A DNA stretch of 64,000 bases from Methanoculleus caldifontis (GCF_032842345.1 NZ_WBKO01000001.1:682001-746000), one strand, 5' to 3'. Positions 8,413-17,500 are shown, counted from the stretch's first letter. Program-made: numbers and translations. The notes: a model not told the origin generated them from the letters alone.

Positions 8413-9136
8413 AACCGAAATTACCCCGGCCTGCAGTTAAATATGCCGAAATTCCAGGAGCCTGCCCGGGAAATATTTCACAAAACCCCGGAATTTCCAT
8501 GCCCTGGCAGTCGTTTTTGCGCTGCACTGCGCCGGACGCACGGATCCGCGAAACGGATCGTGGGAGGTCTGTTGCCGGGATCCGCAGTGCGCGATGCAGG
8601 ATGGGCGTCTCCGGGCTGCGGGGGTCGATCGTTCGGGTCCCGGCCGGACTCCGGGCGGAAGTCGTATGCGCCTTCATGCCGGGTGCCGGCAGAGAAACAC
8701 CGGGAAGGAATCGCCTCCTACTTCCGTCGTTTTATTCTCGTTTGTTTACCTATCCGGAACTCCGACGCTGCAGATACTCGTGAGAATCGAGGACAGTTCA
8801 AAAGTTTTTCGGCGATTCGGGCTGAGATTGGCGGCTAATGGGCGAAATAAAATAGAATCGTATAAATACCGCATGGATCATCTAATATCTTGGGGAACCT
8901 TACCCCGGTGACATGAGAGAACTGTAAACGCGAGTGGAGCACGCCCCGGATGGGAAGTGCTCGTACTACTCACTCGTCGCGTGCGGCGTTCGGCACGTGT
9001 GGGCGGTCGGGTGGGTATCCACCCCCTGTGCCCCCTCTGACGCTGGTGCGCCCTCTTCTTCGTTCAGACACAGCCTTGCTTCATCTTCCACACCGGAGGG
9101 GGATGCTCTCCTCTCGCGCCATCCCTGCAGCGTGGC
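8413..9136. other. 724-bp stretch without a supported protein gene
   Basis: No reading frame on either strand shows recognisable homology. The first 430 bp hold nothing I can name. From about 8840 the base composition turns AT-rich, with a TATA-like CGTATAAATACC at 8858-8870, and is then followed by a run of hairpins described as a possible RNA. Confidence 0.5.
8886..9032 (+). ncRNA. candidate structured RNA downstream of a TATA box
   Basis: About 20-25 nt after TATAAATACC come GGGG(8892-8895)/CCCC(8903-8906); a two-part stem CGAGTG(8931-8936)/CACTCG(8971-8976) with inner GAGCAC(8937-8942)/GTGCTC(8957-8962); CGTGC(8980-8984)/GCACG(8993-8997); and GGGTGG-GTAT-CCACCC (9009-9024). Four ordered stems directly after a promoter suggest a non-coding RNA. 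No SRP, RNase P or tRNA signature is present. The 3' end is unknown. This is inference from pairing by eye. Confidence 0.35.
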
Positions 9137-9628
9137 TCACATGTACAGCGCCTGGAGGGCGACGACCTCGGCGCTGTCCTTTGCCCCCGCGTAGTCCTCG
9201 AGCGGGTCGGCGTTCACCTCGAGGAACCGCAGCCCCCACCCGAACGGGGCGAGGATATCTCGGGCCTGCTCTTTCTCGCCGAGGATGTAGAGGGTTGCGG
9301 CCATCGCCTCCACCGAGGTCAGGCGGAACGGCCGGCCGAAGTTCACCGGGTTTGCGGCAACGAGGAAGGGAAGCGCCCGGCGGTTGCGCCAGGAGGCGAC
9401 GGCCCCGGTGTCGAGGACCTCCCAGGAGCAGTCGAGCGCCGTCACCGAGGGGAGGTCCCGGTCGGCGGGAGAGACCGCTCTCTCCGCCGTCGGGTCGAGG
9501 AGGAGGGTCGAGCGGGGGATCTTTGCAATGCTTGTGACGATCGTGACGAGCCCCCGCTGCGCGAGTTTCTTCATCGTGCATTTCCGGGGGTCGCAGGTAT
9601 TGTCCCGATAAGCGTAGAGCCGTATCAT
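9137..9628 (-). CDS. tsr3: Tsr3-like 16S rRNA aminocarboxypropyltransferase
   Basis: 163 residues. Tsr3 (DUF367) transfers the 3-amino-3-carboxypropyl group of SAM to a hypermodified uridine/pseudouridine of small-subunit rRNA. Signatures seen: RDNTCDPRKCTMKKL near the N-terminus, STLLLDPTAERAVSPADR, TALDCSWE, and LPFLVAANPVNFGRPFRLTSVEA. I chose the internal ATG (MIRLYAYRDN) at 9628 because family members start there and the extra upstream residues are not conserved. It is divergent from the next gene with only 35 bp between starts. Confidence 0.9.
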   Translation of the reverse strand: MIRLYAYRDNTCDPRKCTMKKLAQRGLVTIVTSIAKIPRSTLLLDPTAERAVSPADRDLPSVTALDCSWEVLDTGAVASWRNRRALPFLVAANPVNFGRPFRLTSVEAMAATLYILGEKEQARDILAPFGWGLRFLEVNADPLEDYAGAKDSAEVVALQALYM

Positions 9629-9663
9629 CTGCCTTGTTATGGTACGCCGCCGAGATCCTATCA

Positions 9664-10503
9664 ATGTACGTGCTCGTCGCTCCCTGCATCCTCAATCCCG
9701 CCTGCCGTGCCCGCGGGATAACGACAGAGGAGGATCTCCGCTACTTCCACCGGGCCGCGGAACGCTGCCGGCGCTTCTCGGTCGAGATGGTCCCGCTCCC
9801 CTGCCCGGAGACGATCTACCTCGGCGCCGACCGGGAGCCGGGCTCGTTCCTCGACCGGCTCGCGACCGATGAGTTCTCGGCGCTCCTCGACCGGCTCGAG
9901 GCAGAGGTCCGCGCCCTCATCCGGGAGCGGGGCGAGCCGCCGCTTGCGATCGTCGGGGTCGACTCCTCCCCCACCTGCGGGGTGACGGCCACCTACTACT
10001 CGTCCGTGAAGCAGCCCGGGCGGGGGGCGTTCCTCGCCCGGTTCCCGGATATCCCGGCAATCGACGTGAAGGAGTTCTCCCGCTACCGGGTCTACCTTGC
10101 AGGCCCGCTCTTCTCGGAGGCTGAGAGGGCCTACAACCTCGTTCTCCGCGACCTCCTCGAAGCCCACCTCTTCGACGTCTACCTCCCCCAGGAGGTGGGG
10201 GACACGAGCTGCACCCGGTGCCGGGAGGAGCACCGGACCATCTTCACGCAGCATCTCCGGGTGCTCCGGGATATCGATGCCGTCGTCGCGGTCATCGACG
10301 GCGCGGACGCCGATTCCGGGACATCGTGGGAGATGGGGTATGCCTACGCCCTTGGAAAAAAGATCGTCGCGCTCCGGACGGATTTCCGGATCGCCGGGCA
10401 GAACGAGCTCGTCAATCTGATGCTCGAGGAGTCGGCGAGGGTGGTCGCGGCAAAAGAGGACCTCCCTCAGGCGCTCGGCTCGCTTCTTCCTGCGTCAGGG
10501 TGA
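9664..10503 (+). CDS. TudS-like desulfidase fused to nucleoside 2-deoxyribosyltransferase
   Basis: 279 residues starting at MYVLVAPCILNPACRARG; the upstream in-frame residues overlap the divergent promoter. Residues 1-~135 resemble DUF523/TudS thiouracil desulfidases, with Cys at PC.LNPAC, PLPCPETIYLG and DSSPTCGVT (three cysteines that could hold a 4Fe-4S cluster). Residues ~145-279 are a nucleoside 2-deoxyribosyltransferase (YRVYLAGPLFSEAERAYN, and DSGTSWEMGYAYALGKKIV with the catalytic-type Glu). The fusion suggests salvage or detoxification of thiolated nucleobases or nucleosides. Domain calls are motif-based and the joint pathway is inference. Confidence 0.75.
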   Translation: MYVLVAPCILNPACRARGITTEEDLRYFHRAAERCRRFSVEMVPLPCPETIYLGADREPGSFLDRLATDEFSALLDRLEAEVRALIRERGEPPLAIVGVDSSPTCGVTATYYSSVKQPGRGAFLARFPDIPAIDVKEFSRYRVYLAGPLFSEAERAYNLVLRDLLEAHLFDVYLPQEVGDTSCTRCREEHRTIFTQHLRVLRDIDAVVAVIDGADADSGTSWEMGYAYALGKKIVALRTDFRIAGQNELVNLMLEESARVVAAKEDLPQALGSLLPASG

Positions 10504-10908
10504 GGCCGGCCGCCTCTTCTCCATCGAAAGGACGTTTCTGTCGCCGATCCTGGCATAGGAGACGCGGTCCGTCACCGTCCGGATGAAGTGGACGCCGAGC
10601 CCCCCGATCGGCCGCTCTTCTACGGGGGTATCGAGAGACGGCTGCGGGGCGTTGAGCGGGTTGAACGCGACGCCGTCGTCGGCGATCGTCACGCAGACGG
10701 CCTCATCGTCTACCGTGCAGCCGACCGTGATCGTCCCGGCCTCCCCGTCGGGGTAGCCGTAGAGGATGGTGTTGCTGCAGGCCTCGTCGACGGCGAGTTG
10801 CAGGGCAAAGATGAGTTCATCACCGCTACCGTTGAGTTCTTCGGCGAGAAATTCGGCGATCGTCGCGAGCGCCGAGAGATCCGCCCGTATCGTGAGTTCA
10901 GCCATCAT
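10495..10908 (-). CDS. RsbW-like ATP-binding anti-sigma-type kinase
   Basis: 137 residues of the GHKL/HATPase_c_2 family (RsbW/SpoIIAB type). The N-box is ALQLAVDEACSNTILYGY, the G1 region IADDGVAFNP and the G2 region GGLGVHFIRTV. Such proteins phosphorylate a STAS antagonist and sequester a client. ATGATG at the start overlaps the stop of the SpoIIE phosphatase gene (10905-10908), so the three-gene order is antagonist, phosphatase, kinase. Archaea have no bacterial sigma factors, so the client must be something else. The 3' end overlaps the convergent tudS-like gene by 9 nt. Confidence 0.85.
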   Translation of the reverse strand: MMAELTIRADLSALATIAEFLAEELNGSGDELIFALQLAVDEACSNTILYGYPDGEAGTITVGCTVDDEAVCVTIADDGVAFNPLNAPQPSLDTPVEERPIGGLGVHFIRTVTDRVSYARIGDRNVLSMEKRRPASP

Positions 10909-12272
10909 ACCACCCGCAGTATCATGAGTGTCTGGTCGTCGAATTGCGGTTCATCTCCTGAGAACCCGGCTACCGCGCCGCGGATCCGGTCGACGATCTC
11001 GCCGGGGGAGAGGTCGCGGCAGCCCGTGACGGTCTCGATCAACCTCTCCTCCCCGAACTGCTCCTCGCCGGGATTGATCGCCTCGGTGATCCCGTCCGTG
11101 TAGAGGAGGAGGAGGTCGCCGCTCGCAAGCGCGACGGTCTCCTCCCCGTACTCGGCCTCCGGCATGACCCCGAGGATGATCCCCGTGCCCTCCAACCGGA
11201 CCGGCCGGACGGCGCCCGACCGGAAGAGGAGAGGCGGGTTATGCCCCGCGTTGACGTAGGTGAGCGTCCGCTTCGCCGGATCGGCGACCGCGTAGAAGAG
11301 GGTGACGAACATCCCGGACTTCGCGTCCTCGGCGATGAGCGAGTTGGCTTCGCCCACGGCCTCGCGGGCGCTCCGCGGGACCAGGGTGTTCGCCCGCAGG
11401 ACCGTCCGCGAGAGCGCCATGAAGAGCGCCGCCGGGACGCCCTTCCCGGCGACGTCGGCGATGGCGAAGGCCGTCCGGTCTCCGGGGAGCGGGATCGCGT
11501 CGTAGAAGTCGCCGCCGACCTCCTTTGCCGGGAGCGAGAGGGCGGCGAGTTCGATCCCCGGAACCTCCGGCAGCCGTTCGGGGAGGAAGCTCATCTGGAT
11601 GTCGTGGGCGATCCTGAGTTCGGCCTTTTTGCGCTCGAGTTCGGAGAGGTAGGTATCCCGCTCGGCCTTCGTCTGCCGTTCGGCGATCAGGTTTCCGATG
11701 ATGAGCGCGAAGACGAAGACTCCGGTGGCATTTGCGATGGTCATCGGGAGGGCCACCCCCTCGACGACGGTGAGCGCTTGCTCGAACGGCCGGCAGATGG
11801 CGAGGGTGAGCCCCATGTGGAAGGCCTCCATCCCGACGGCGAAGAGGACCGCGCCGTGCATCCCGATGAACTTCCTCCCGGCAAGAAGGAAGATCAGCCC
11901 CCCGAAGAGACCCGCCAGGACCGTTGCGGCCGCGCACGGGAGGGCGGTGAACCCGCCGAGGGAGAAGCGGTACGCGGCGCCGATCAGGCCGGCGCCGAGT
12001 CCCACCACCGGGCCGCAGGCGAGCCCCCCGACCATCGGGCCGAGGTCGCGGACGTTTGCCGTGGCGCCGAGGATGGTGATCCCGCTCTCGGTGCCGTAGA
12101 TGGAGAGCGCGCCAAAGAGGAGAGTGAGGATGGCCTGGCCTTTCCAGGTGAAGACGCCGTCGAGCACCTGGGTGAACGACGCCGTCCGGGTGATCAGGTA
12201 GGCGACCACCACGACGACGCAGATCATCTGCAGGAGCACAAAGAACGTATCGCCGTAGCCGGAGAGTGCCAT
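10905..12272 (-). CDS. membrane SpoIIE/RsbU-type PP2C phosphatase
   Basis: 455 residues. The N-terminal ~200 residues carry about six membrane segments of the 5TM-LYT/LytS type (GTESGITILGATANVRDLGPMVGGLACGP). A short coiled coil (ERDTYLSELERKKAELRIAHDIQMSFLP) leads to a PP2C-like SpoIIE domain with KEVGGDFYDAI, AIADVAGKGVPAALFM, YVNAGHNPPLL, LLLYTDGITEAIN and DDQTLMILRV, including the metal-binding Asp residues. It would dephosphorylate the neighbouring STAS protein in response to a membrane signal. Confidence 0.9.
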   Translation of the reverse strand: MALSGYGDTFFVLLQMICVVVVVAYLITRTASFTQVLDGVFTWKGQAILTLLFGALSIYGTESGITILGATANVRDLGPMVGGLACGPVVGLGAGLIGAAYRFSLGGFTALPCAAATVLAGLFGGLIFLLAGRKFIGMHGAVLFAVGMEAFHMGLTLAICRPFEQALTVVEGVALPMTIANATGVFVFALIIGNLIAERQTKAERDTYLSELERKKAELRIAHDIQMSFLPERLPEVPGIELAALSLPAKEVGGDFYDAIPLPGDRTAFAIADVAGKGVPAALFMALSRTVLRANTLVPRSAREAVGEANSLIAEDAKSGMFVTLFYAVADPAKRTLTYVNAGHNPPLLFRSGAVRPVRLEGTGIILGVMPEAEYGEETVALASGDLLLLYTDGITEAINPGEEQFGEERLIETVTGCRDLSPGEIVDRIRGAVAGFSGDEPQFDDQTLMILRVV

Positions 12273-12300
12273 GCCGGTCTACACCCCCTGGCGCGCCCGC

Positions 12301-12657
12301 TCAGGGCTCCGCCGGGAACCCGGCAAGCGCCGCCGCTTCGTCGGGAGCGAGGGAGAAGATCCGGTGGAACCCGGCCATGGTGAAGACCTCGAGGATCTGC
12401 GGGTTTCCGCAGGCGATCCGGAGCGTGCCGCCGTCCTTCTTCAGCCGCTTCAGTGCGGCAAGCAGCACCCGGAGGCCGGAGCTGCTGATGTAGCTGAGAT
12501 CGCAGAGGTTGATGAGGAGGTGCCTGCTTCCGGTATCGAGTACCCGGTTGATCCGCTCTTCTGCCGCCTCCGAGGAGGAGGCATCGAGCCTGCCCTTCAC
12601 CGCGACGATATCGACGGCGCCTGCTCTCCTCTCGGTAATCTCCAGGTGATCGCGCAT
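12301..12657 (-). CDS. STAS-domain anti-sigma-antagonist-like protein
   Basis: 118 residues of the SpoIIAA/RsbV family: KGRLDASSSEAAEERINRVL, then LLINLCDLSYISSSGLRVLLAALKRL with the phosphorylatable Ser in the SSSGLR loop. It is first in the operon, 28 nt before the SpoIIE phosphatase. It is the expected substrate of both the kinase at 10495 and the phosphatase at 10905. A paralogue with an almost identical SSSGLRVLL loop is at 19049. Confidence 0.9.
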   Translation of the reverse strand: MRDHLEITERRAGAVDIVAVKGRLDASSSEAAEERINRVLDTGSRHLLINLCDLSYISSSGLRVLLAALKRLKKDGGTLRIACGNPQILEVFTMAGFHRIFSLAPDEAAALAGFPAEP

Positions 12658-13154
12658 TTATCAACTATTTCAATCTGATGGCTAAAAGATGTTGCTCTGC
12701 GTCCGGCGAGAGCGAAAAAATGAGGGTGTATTGAGGGTGTGTGATAACCATCCGGTTGCGGCAGGGCGGCCTTCGGGCGGTTGTGCCTTCCGCCCGGGTG
12801 CCTCTGCTCGCACCGTGCCGGTATGAGTGTGTTCAGAGAGGTGTGCCTGTGTTGCTTGCTGCCGGGGTGTTCTCCGGAGCGGACGTCAACCCTGACGTTG
12901 ATGCAATCAGCGTGGTGAATGTTCCGTTCACCGTCCCAGCCGATTCTCGTCTCGGTTTCGGACCACCTGTGCCCGTGTGGTCCGGGTCGTCGGTGAGATT
13001 CCCCTTCTCCCCGACTCTGGGGATCATATGTTGATCGATATATTTTATAAACCTTTCTGTTATTGCCTTGCATTGGGGCGTGGCATTGCATGTGGCATCA
13101 TAGCATGCGACACTGCAAAACCCTATATTCCCCGGCGCGAAATCCTGTTTGCAC
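12658..13154. other. 497-bp divergent intergenic region with a TATA promoter
   Basis: No supported gene. Near the right end ATATATTTTATAAACC (about 13033-13049) is a clear TATA box for the HTH-PAS gene, giving a leader of roughly 80 nt. The leader contains GCATG-(11 nt)-CATGC, a possible small hairpin. The remaining ~370 bp show nothing recognisable. Confidence 0.5.
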
Positions 13155-14831
13155 ATGGATCATATTACCGACACACTCTCACCCCTGCTGAACGCCCTAA
13201 AAGAGCACCCGCGGGGCATGTCGGTCTCCGATCTTGCTGCCGCCGTCGGAGTCAACCGGAACACCGTCTCCCGGTATCTCGACGTCCTCCTCGTGTCGGG
13301 CCAGGTGGAGATGGAGACCTACGGGAAGGCAAAGGTCTTCTACCTCTCGCAACGGGTTCCTATCGCCGCCATGCTCAACTTTTCGTCGGATCTGGTCCTG
13401 GTCCTCGACCGCGACCGCCGGATCGTCCAGGCAAACGATGCCGTCTGCACGTTTGCCGGGAAAGATCGGGACGAGATCATCGGCAGGAGCGTCGAGGAGT
13501 CGCCGCTTGCGGCGTTCGATCATCCGCTGATCCGGAGCCGGATCGCCGACGCCTTGAACGGTGGTGAGGTCACGGAAGAGCTCCGGTTCCTGCGGCGCGA
13601 CGAGGAGCTCTTCTTCCGGATCAAGTTCCTCCCCACCGTCTTCAACGACGGGGCGCCGGGCGTCACCATCATCCTCGAGGATATCACCGAGAGCCGCAGG
13701 GCGGAGGAGGCCCTGCGCGAGAGCGAGATGCTTTTTCGGAGCCTCGTCGAGAACATCAACGACCTGATCCTGAACGTCGACGAGACCTGCACGTTCACCT
13801 ACGTCAGCCCCAAAAGCCGGGAGATCCTCGGTTACGCGCCCGAAGAGATGATCGGGAAGACACCCTGCGACTTCATGGGCCGGGAGAAGGCAGAGCGGGT
13901 CCACGAACAGTTTGCCGCCCTCTTTGCGGACCCCGAGCCGAAGGTCCTCTTTGAGTGGACGATGCACCATCGTGACGGGAGCACCGTCGTCCTCGAGGCG
14001 GGCGGGACGCCGATCTATGATATGATCGGGGAATTCACCGGCTACCGGATGGTCTGCCGCGACGTCACCGACCGGGTCCGTGCCGTCAAGAGGGTGGCCC
14101 AGTGGAAGTCGTTCCTCTACTCGGTCGTCAACAACATCCCGAGCATGGTCTTCGTCCGTGAAGTGGAGGGGAACACCTTCGTCTTCGCAAACCATGCCGC
14201 AGAGACGTTCCTTGGGAAGACGCAGGAAGCGATGGCCGGGAAGCAGGCCGAGGACCTCTTCCCGCTGGAGATGGCGTCTTTCTTCGCCAACGGCGACCGT
14301 GATCTCGCGGAGAGGGCGTTCGCCCTCGAGGAGAAGGCGCACCTCCCCGGCGGGCGGACGCTCTCCATGAAGAAGATCCCGGTCTACAACTCGCACGGCA
14401 GGCTGAAGTACATGCTCGGCATCGCCGAGGATATCACCGACCGCGCCGCCGCCGAAGACCTCCTCGTGGCCGAGCGCGACCGGGCGCAGGGCTACCTGGA
14501 TGCAGCCGGAGTGGTGATCGCGGTCATCGGCGCGGACGGCACCATCGACTTCGTCAACCGGAGGGGGTGCGAGGTTCTCGGCTGCGTCGAGGGGGAGCTT
14601 GTGGGGAAGAACTGGTTTGGAACGGCCGTCCCGGAGCGTCTCCGCGACCGGCTCTCCCGGAACTTCGCCCGCCTCGTCGCCGGCGGGCTTGAACCCCCGG
14701 CCTTCGAGGAGAGCCCCATCGTCACCCGCGACGGTCGGGAGAAGCCGATCCTCTGGCACAACGCCCTTCTGCGGGACGCGGACGGCAAGGTCGTGGCGAT
14801 GGTGAGCTCCGGCGAGGAGATCGCGGAGTAA
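13155..14831 (+). CDS. HTH-PAS sensory regulator (no kinase domain)
   Basis: 558 residues from the ATG at 13155 (a TTG six bases earlier is possible). A winged HTH (GMSVSDLAAAVGVNRNTVSRYLDVL) at residues ~20-55 is followed by the family's RVPIAAMLNFSSDLVLVLDRDR junction. Four PAS/PAC units follow at about 70-185, 195-315, 320-440 and 445-558 (for example LILNVDETCTFTYVSPKSREILGY and MVFVREVEGNTFVFANHAAETFLG). It ends within the last PAC with no catalytic output. A one-component regulator is the most likely role, as for the paralogues at 3749 and 43343. Confidence 0.85.
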   Translation: MDHITDTLSPLLNALKEHPRGMSVSDLAAAVGVNRNTVSRYLDVLLVSGQVEMETYGKAKVFYLSQRVPIAAMLNFSSDLVLVLDRDRRIVQANDAVCTFAGKDRDEIIGRSVEESPLAAFDHPLIRSRIADALNGGEVTEELRFLRRDEELFFRIKFLPTVFNDGAPGVTIILEDITESRRAEEALRESEMLFRSLVENINDLILNVDETCTFTYVSPKSREILGYAPEEMIGKTPCDFMGREKAERVHEQFAALFADPEPKVLFEWTMHHRDGSTVVLEAGGTPIYDMIGEFTGYRMVCRDVTDRVRAVKRVAQWKSFLYSVVNNIPSMVFVREVEGNTFVFANHAAETFLGKTQEAMAGKQAEDLFPLEMASFFANGDRDLAERAFALEEKAHLPGGRTLSMKKIPVYNSHGRLKYMLGIAEDITDRAAAEDLLVAERDRAQGYLDAAGVVIAVIGADGTIDFVNRRGCEVLGCVEGELVGKNWFGTAVPERLRDRLSRNFARLVAGGLEPPAFEESPIVTRDGREKPILWHNALLRDADGKVVAMVSSGEEIAE

Positions 14832-14898
14832 TCCCGGCCGGACCTGCGGGTCCGGGCGATAAGTCACCTCTTAAATACGCCGCGGGGCACATAGAGTA

Positions 14899-15477
14899 AT
14901 GGTGACAACCTTGGTGGACATAATCTCCCTTGTCCTTATCGCTGTCGTGGTGCTGGTCGTGATCGGCGTCGCGGCGGCAGCCATCGGCATCTACAACCGG
15001 TTCTTCTCGCTCAAAAACTCCGCCGAGGCGACCCTCGGACAGGTGAAGGTCGCGATGAAGAAGCGGCTGGACATGATCGAGCAGCTCCTCGGTGCGGTGA
15101 AGAGCTACGCAGCCTTCGAGAAGGAGACCCTGACCGGGGTGACCGCGATGCGGGCCCGTGTCGGCAGCGCCGGTCCCGGCGACCTGAACGAACTCGAGCG
15201 CGAGTCCCGGTCGGTCCTCGGGCGGCTCATCGCCGTCGCGGAGAACTACCCGGACCTCAAGACCTCGCAGACGGTGAAGGACCTGATGGGCTCGGTGAGA
15301 GGGGTCGAGGACGAGATCGCCCGGCACCGCTACACCTACAACAACATCGCCCAGCAGTACAACACCATGACCGATACGATACCCTCGAACCTGATCGCCG
15401 GCGTCATGGGCTTTACGAAGCTGCAGTACCTGGAGTTCGGCGAGGAGATCGAGCGCGTCCCGACGATAGCGTTCTGA
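14899..15477 (+). CDS. lemA: LemA family protein
   Basis: 192 residues. One N-terminal membrane helix (about 5-30) is followed by YNRFFSLKNSAEATLGQVKVAMKKRLDMI, the LemA signature, then a helical bundle with YNNIAQQYNTMTDTIPSNLIA near the end. The function of LemA proteins is poorly known; they often sit beside DUF2207 or TPM membrane proteins, as here. A TATA-like CTTAAATACG lies about 30 nt upstream of the ATG. The gene is 12 nt from the DUF2207 gene, so an operon is likely. Confidence 0.88.
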   Translation: MVTTLVDIISLVLIAVVVLVVIGVAAAAIGIYNRFFSLKNSAEATLGQVKVAMKKRLDMIEQLLGAVKSYAAFEKETLTGVTAMRARVGSAGPGDLNELERESRSVLGRLIAVAENYPDLKTSQTVKDLMGSVRGVEDEIARHRYTYNNIAQQYNTMTDTIPSNLIAGVMGFTKLQYLEFGEEIERVPTIAF

Positions 15478-15489
15478 TGAAGTGTGGGC

Positions 15490-17307
15490 ATGACTGAACG
15501 GCAGCAGATCATCATCCTTGTTGCCATCACCCTTCTTGCCGGGGTGCTGGCGGTCGCGGGAGCCCTTGCTCTCCCCGACCTTCTCCGGGGCAGCCTGGAA
15601 GTCCAGGATTACGATGCCGTCTTTTACGAGAACGGGACGTTCATCGAGCGCTACACCTACGACGTCCGTTCCGCGGGGGAGTACCGGATGCTCTTCCGTT
15701 ACTGGGACGCACCGCTCACCTTCGCCGCCGTCGACCGGCCGCATATCGAGTTCGTCCAGATGACCGCCCCGCCCGGGACCATCGGTTACGTCAGGAACGC
15801 GGAGGGCGAGGTGCGGACGGCCGCCGGGAATCCGAGCCCCTCGGACCTTGCGGTGATCCGGGACCTCGCGTTCGAGAACGAGGTGGGCCTCTACAACCCC
15901 GGCTACTTCGCGCCGGGGACCTACACGGTGGAGTACCACTACCGGATCCGGCCGCCGATCGAGCACGACGACCAATGGGCGCACCTGAACCTCCGGCTCG
16001 TCGACGAGCATGTCCCCTACCGGAACCTCCGGATCGCCCTGCCGTTCGCCGGGTATATCGAGGAGGTCTACACTCATCCCCCGACCCTCGAGGTCGAGCG
16101 GACGGCGGATGCCGTCATCATCACGGGGAGCGCCCCGCAGGGCGACTCTCTGAACGTCGAGATGATCCTCGATCCGGCGTTCATGGAAGAGATCGACGGG
16201 TTCCCGCAGTTCGTCTCCGATGTGCGGCAGCAGGCTGCCGACGCCAACCGCTGGTCCCCTCTCCTCTACGGGGCGGCGAGCGTCCTCTACTGGCTTGCGA
16301 TCCTTCTCGTCCTCCTGATGCCGTTCATCCTTCTCGGCGTGTATATCCGCTACGGCAGGGAGAAACCGTTCACGGTGCCGGAGTACCTGAGTTTCACGCC
16401 GAACACCGCGCTCAAGCCCTGGCAGGTGAACCTCCTCTTCAAGGGCGACGCTCTTGAGTTCGATGACAACGGGTTCTACGCGACGGTCCTCGACCTCCAC
16501 CGGCAGGGGAAGATCGTGGTGACGGAGAAGCCGGAGGGCGGAGGGGTCACGGTCCGGATCGTCTCAGGGGAGTCGACCGATCCCTACGAGCAGCGGGTCC
16601 TCAACTTCCTTGCCAACATCGCCGACGACCACGTCGTGGATACCGCCGAACTTACGGCGCTCGCCGAGACCGCCCGGCGGAGCCCGGGTTACCAGCACCG
16701 GATCATGCAGTATCAGCAGTCGCTCACCGCTCTCTCCCGGAATGTGGACACCACGCTCTCCCGGCGGTATATCCGCGACGGCCGCGAGCTCGTCCTTCCG
16801 CTCGTCTTCCTCGGGGCCATCCCCTGCGGGCTTGCGATCCTCGCGTTCATCCTGGCGCCGGGTGCGGTCAATCTTCTGATCCCGGCCGGCATCCTCTTCT
16901 TCATCGTCGCGGTCCAGGTCGGGATCGCGGCCCTCTTCCCCTCGACCCTTTTTGGGATCTGGAAGGACGACCACTACAAGGAGAAACTCGAGTGGGACGC
17001 GTTCGCCTACTTCCTCTCGGACCTCGCCCTGATCCGGCAGTACTCTCCTGCCGACCTCTCGATGTGGGGCGAATGGCTGGTCTACGCGACCGCCCTCGGC
17101 CTCGGCGATAAGGTCGAGCAGGCGATGAAGAACTTGAACATCAGCCTCCCGGACGTCGGGGTGCCGCTCTACTCGAATATGCCGATGATCTTTGCTCCCA
17201 TCGTCCTCTTCTCCCCGCCCTCGAGCGGCGGCGGCTTCGGTGGCGGCGGCGGCGGGTCGTTTGGGGGCGGCGGCGGCTTCGGCGGCGGCGGCGTCGGGGG
17301 ACGCTGA
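15490..17307 (+). CDS. DUF2207 membrane protein with glycine-rich tail
   Basis: 605 residues from the ATG at 15490 (GTG 6 nt earlier possible). Signal/anchor helix at the N-terminus; a beta-rich outer domain (~40-250, YRIRPPIEHDDQWAHLNLRLVDEHVPYRNLRI); membrane helix near 270-290; cytoplasmic part; paired helices ~440-490; and a C-terminal tail of GGG-rich sequence (SSGGGFGGGGGGSFGGGGG). This order matches DUF2207 proteins, whose genes accompany lemA in bacteria and archaea. The role is unknown, probably envelope-related. Confidence 0.85.
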   Translation: MTERQQIIILVAITLLAGVLAVAGALALPDLLRGSLEVQDYDAVFYENGTFIERYTYDVRSAGEYRMLFRYWDAPLTFAAVDRPHIEFVQMTAPPGTIGYVRNAEGEVRTAAGNPSPSDLAVIRDLAFENEVGLYNPGYFAPGTYTVEYHYRIRPPIEHDDQWAHLNLRLVDEHVPYRNLRIALPFAGYIEEVYTHPPTLEVERTADAVIITGSAPQGDSLNVEMILDPAFMEEIDGFPQFVSDVRQQAADANRWSPLLYGAASVLYWLAILLVLLMPFILLGVYIRYGREKPFTVPEYLSFTPNTALKPWQVNLLFKGDALEFDDNGFYATVLDLHRQGKIVVTEKPEGGGVTVRIVSGESTDPYEQRVLNFLANIADDHVVDTAELTALAETARRSPGYQHRIMQYQQSLTALSRNVDTTLSRRYIRDGRELVLPLVFLGAIPCGLAILAFILAPGAVNLLIPAGILFFIVAVQVGIAALFPSTLFGIWKDDHYKEKLEWDAFAYFLSDLALIRQYSPADLSMWGEWLVYATALGLGDKVEQAMKNLNISLPDVGVPLYSNMPMIFAPIVLFSPPSSGGGFGGGGGGSFGGGGGFGGGGVGGR

Positions 17308-17327
17308 CGCTCCCCCCTCCCTCTCAT

Positions 17328-17500
17328 TCGCACCTGACGGTGCTCAAACTCCGGCCCTTTGGCCTATCGCCCCTCGCACCTGACAGTGCTCAAACTCCGG
17401 CCCTTTGGCCTATCGCCCCTCGCACCTGACAGTGCTCAAACTCCGGCCCTTTGGCCTATCGCCCCTCGCACCTGACAGTGCTCAAACTCGCTTCGCTCGC
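17328..17500. repeat. 46-bp tandem hairpin repeats, four units
   Basis: Units start with TCGCACCTGACGGTGCTC (first) or TCGCACCTGACAGTGCTC (next three) at 17328, 17374, 17420 and 17466, spaced exactly 46 bp. Each unit has one GCAC(C)...(G)GTGC hairpin and a second GGCCctttGGCC palindrome after AAACTCC. The last unit runs through CGCTTCGCTCGC into the REP-like element at 17501. Not CRISPR: there are no variable spacers. Confidence 0.85.

Noticed and set aside
14722-16500. Long minus-strand frame (592 residues) opposite LemA/DUF2207
   Set aside because: Antisense shadow with no recognisable motif.
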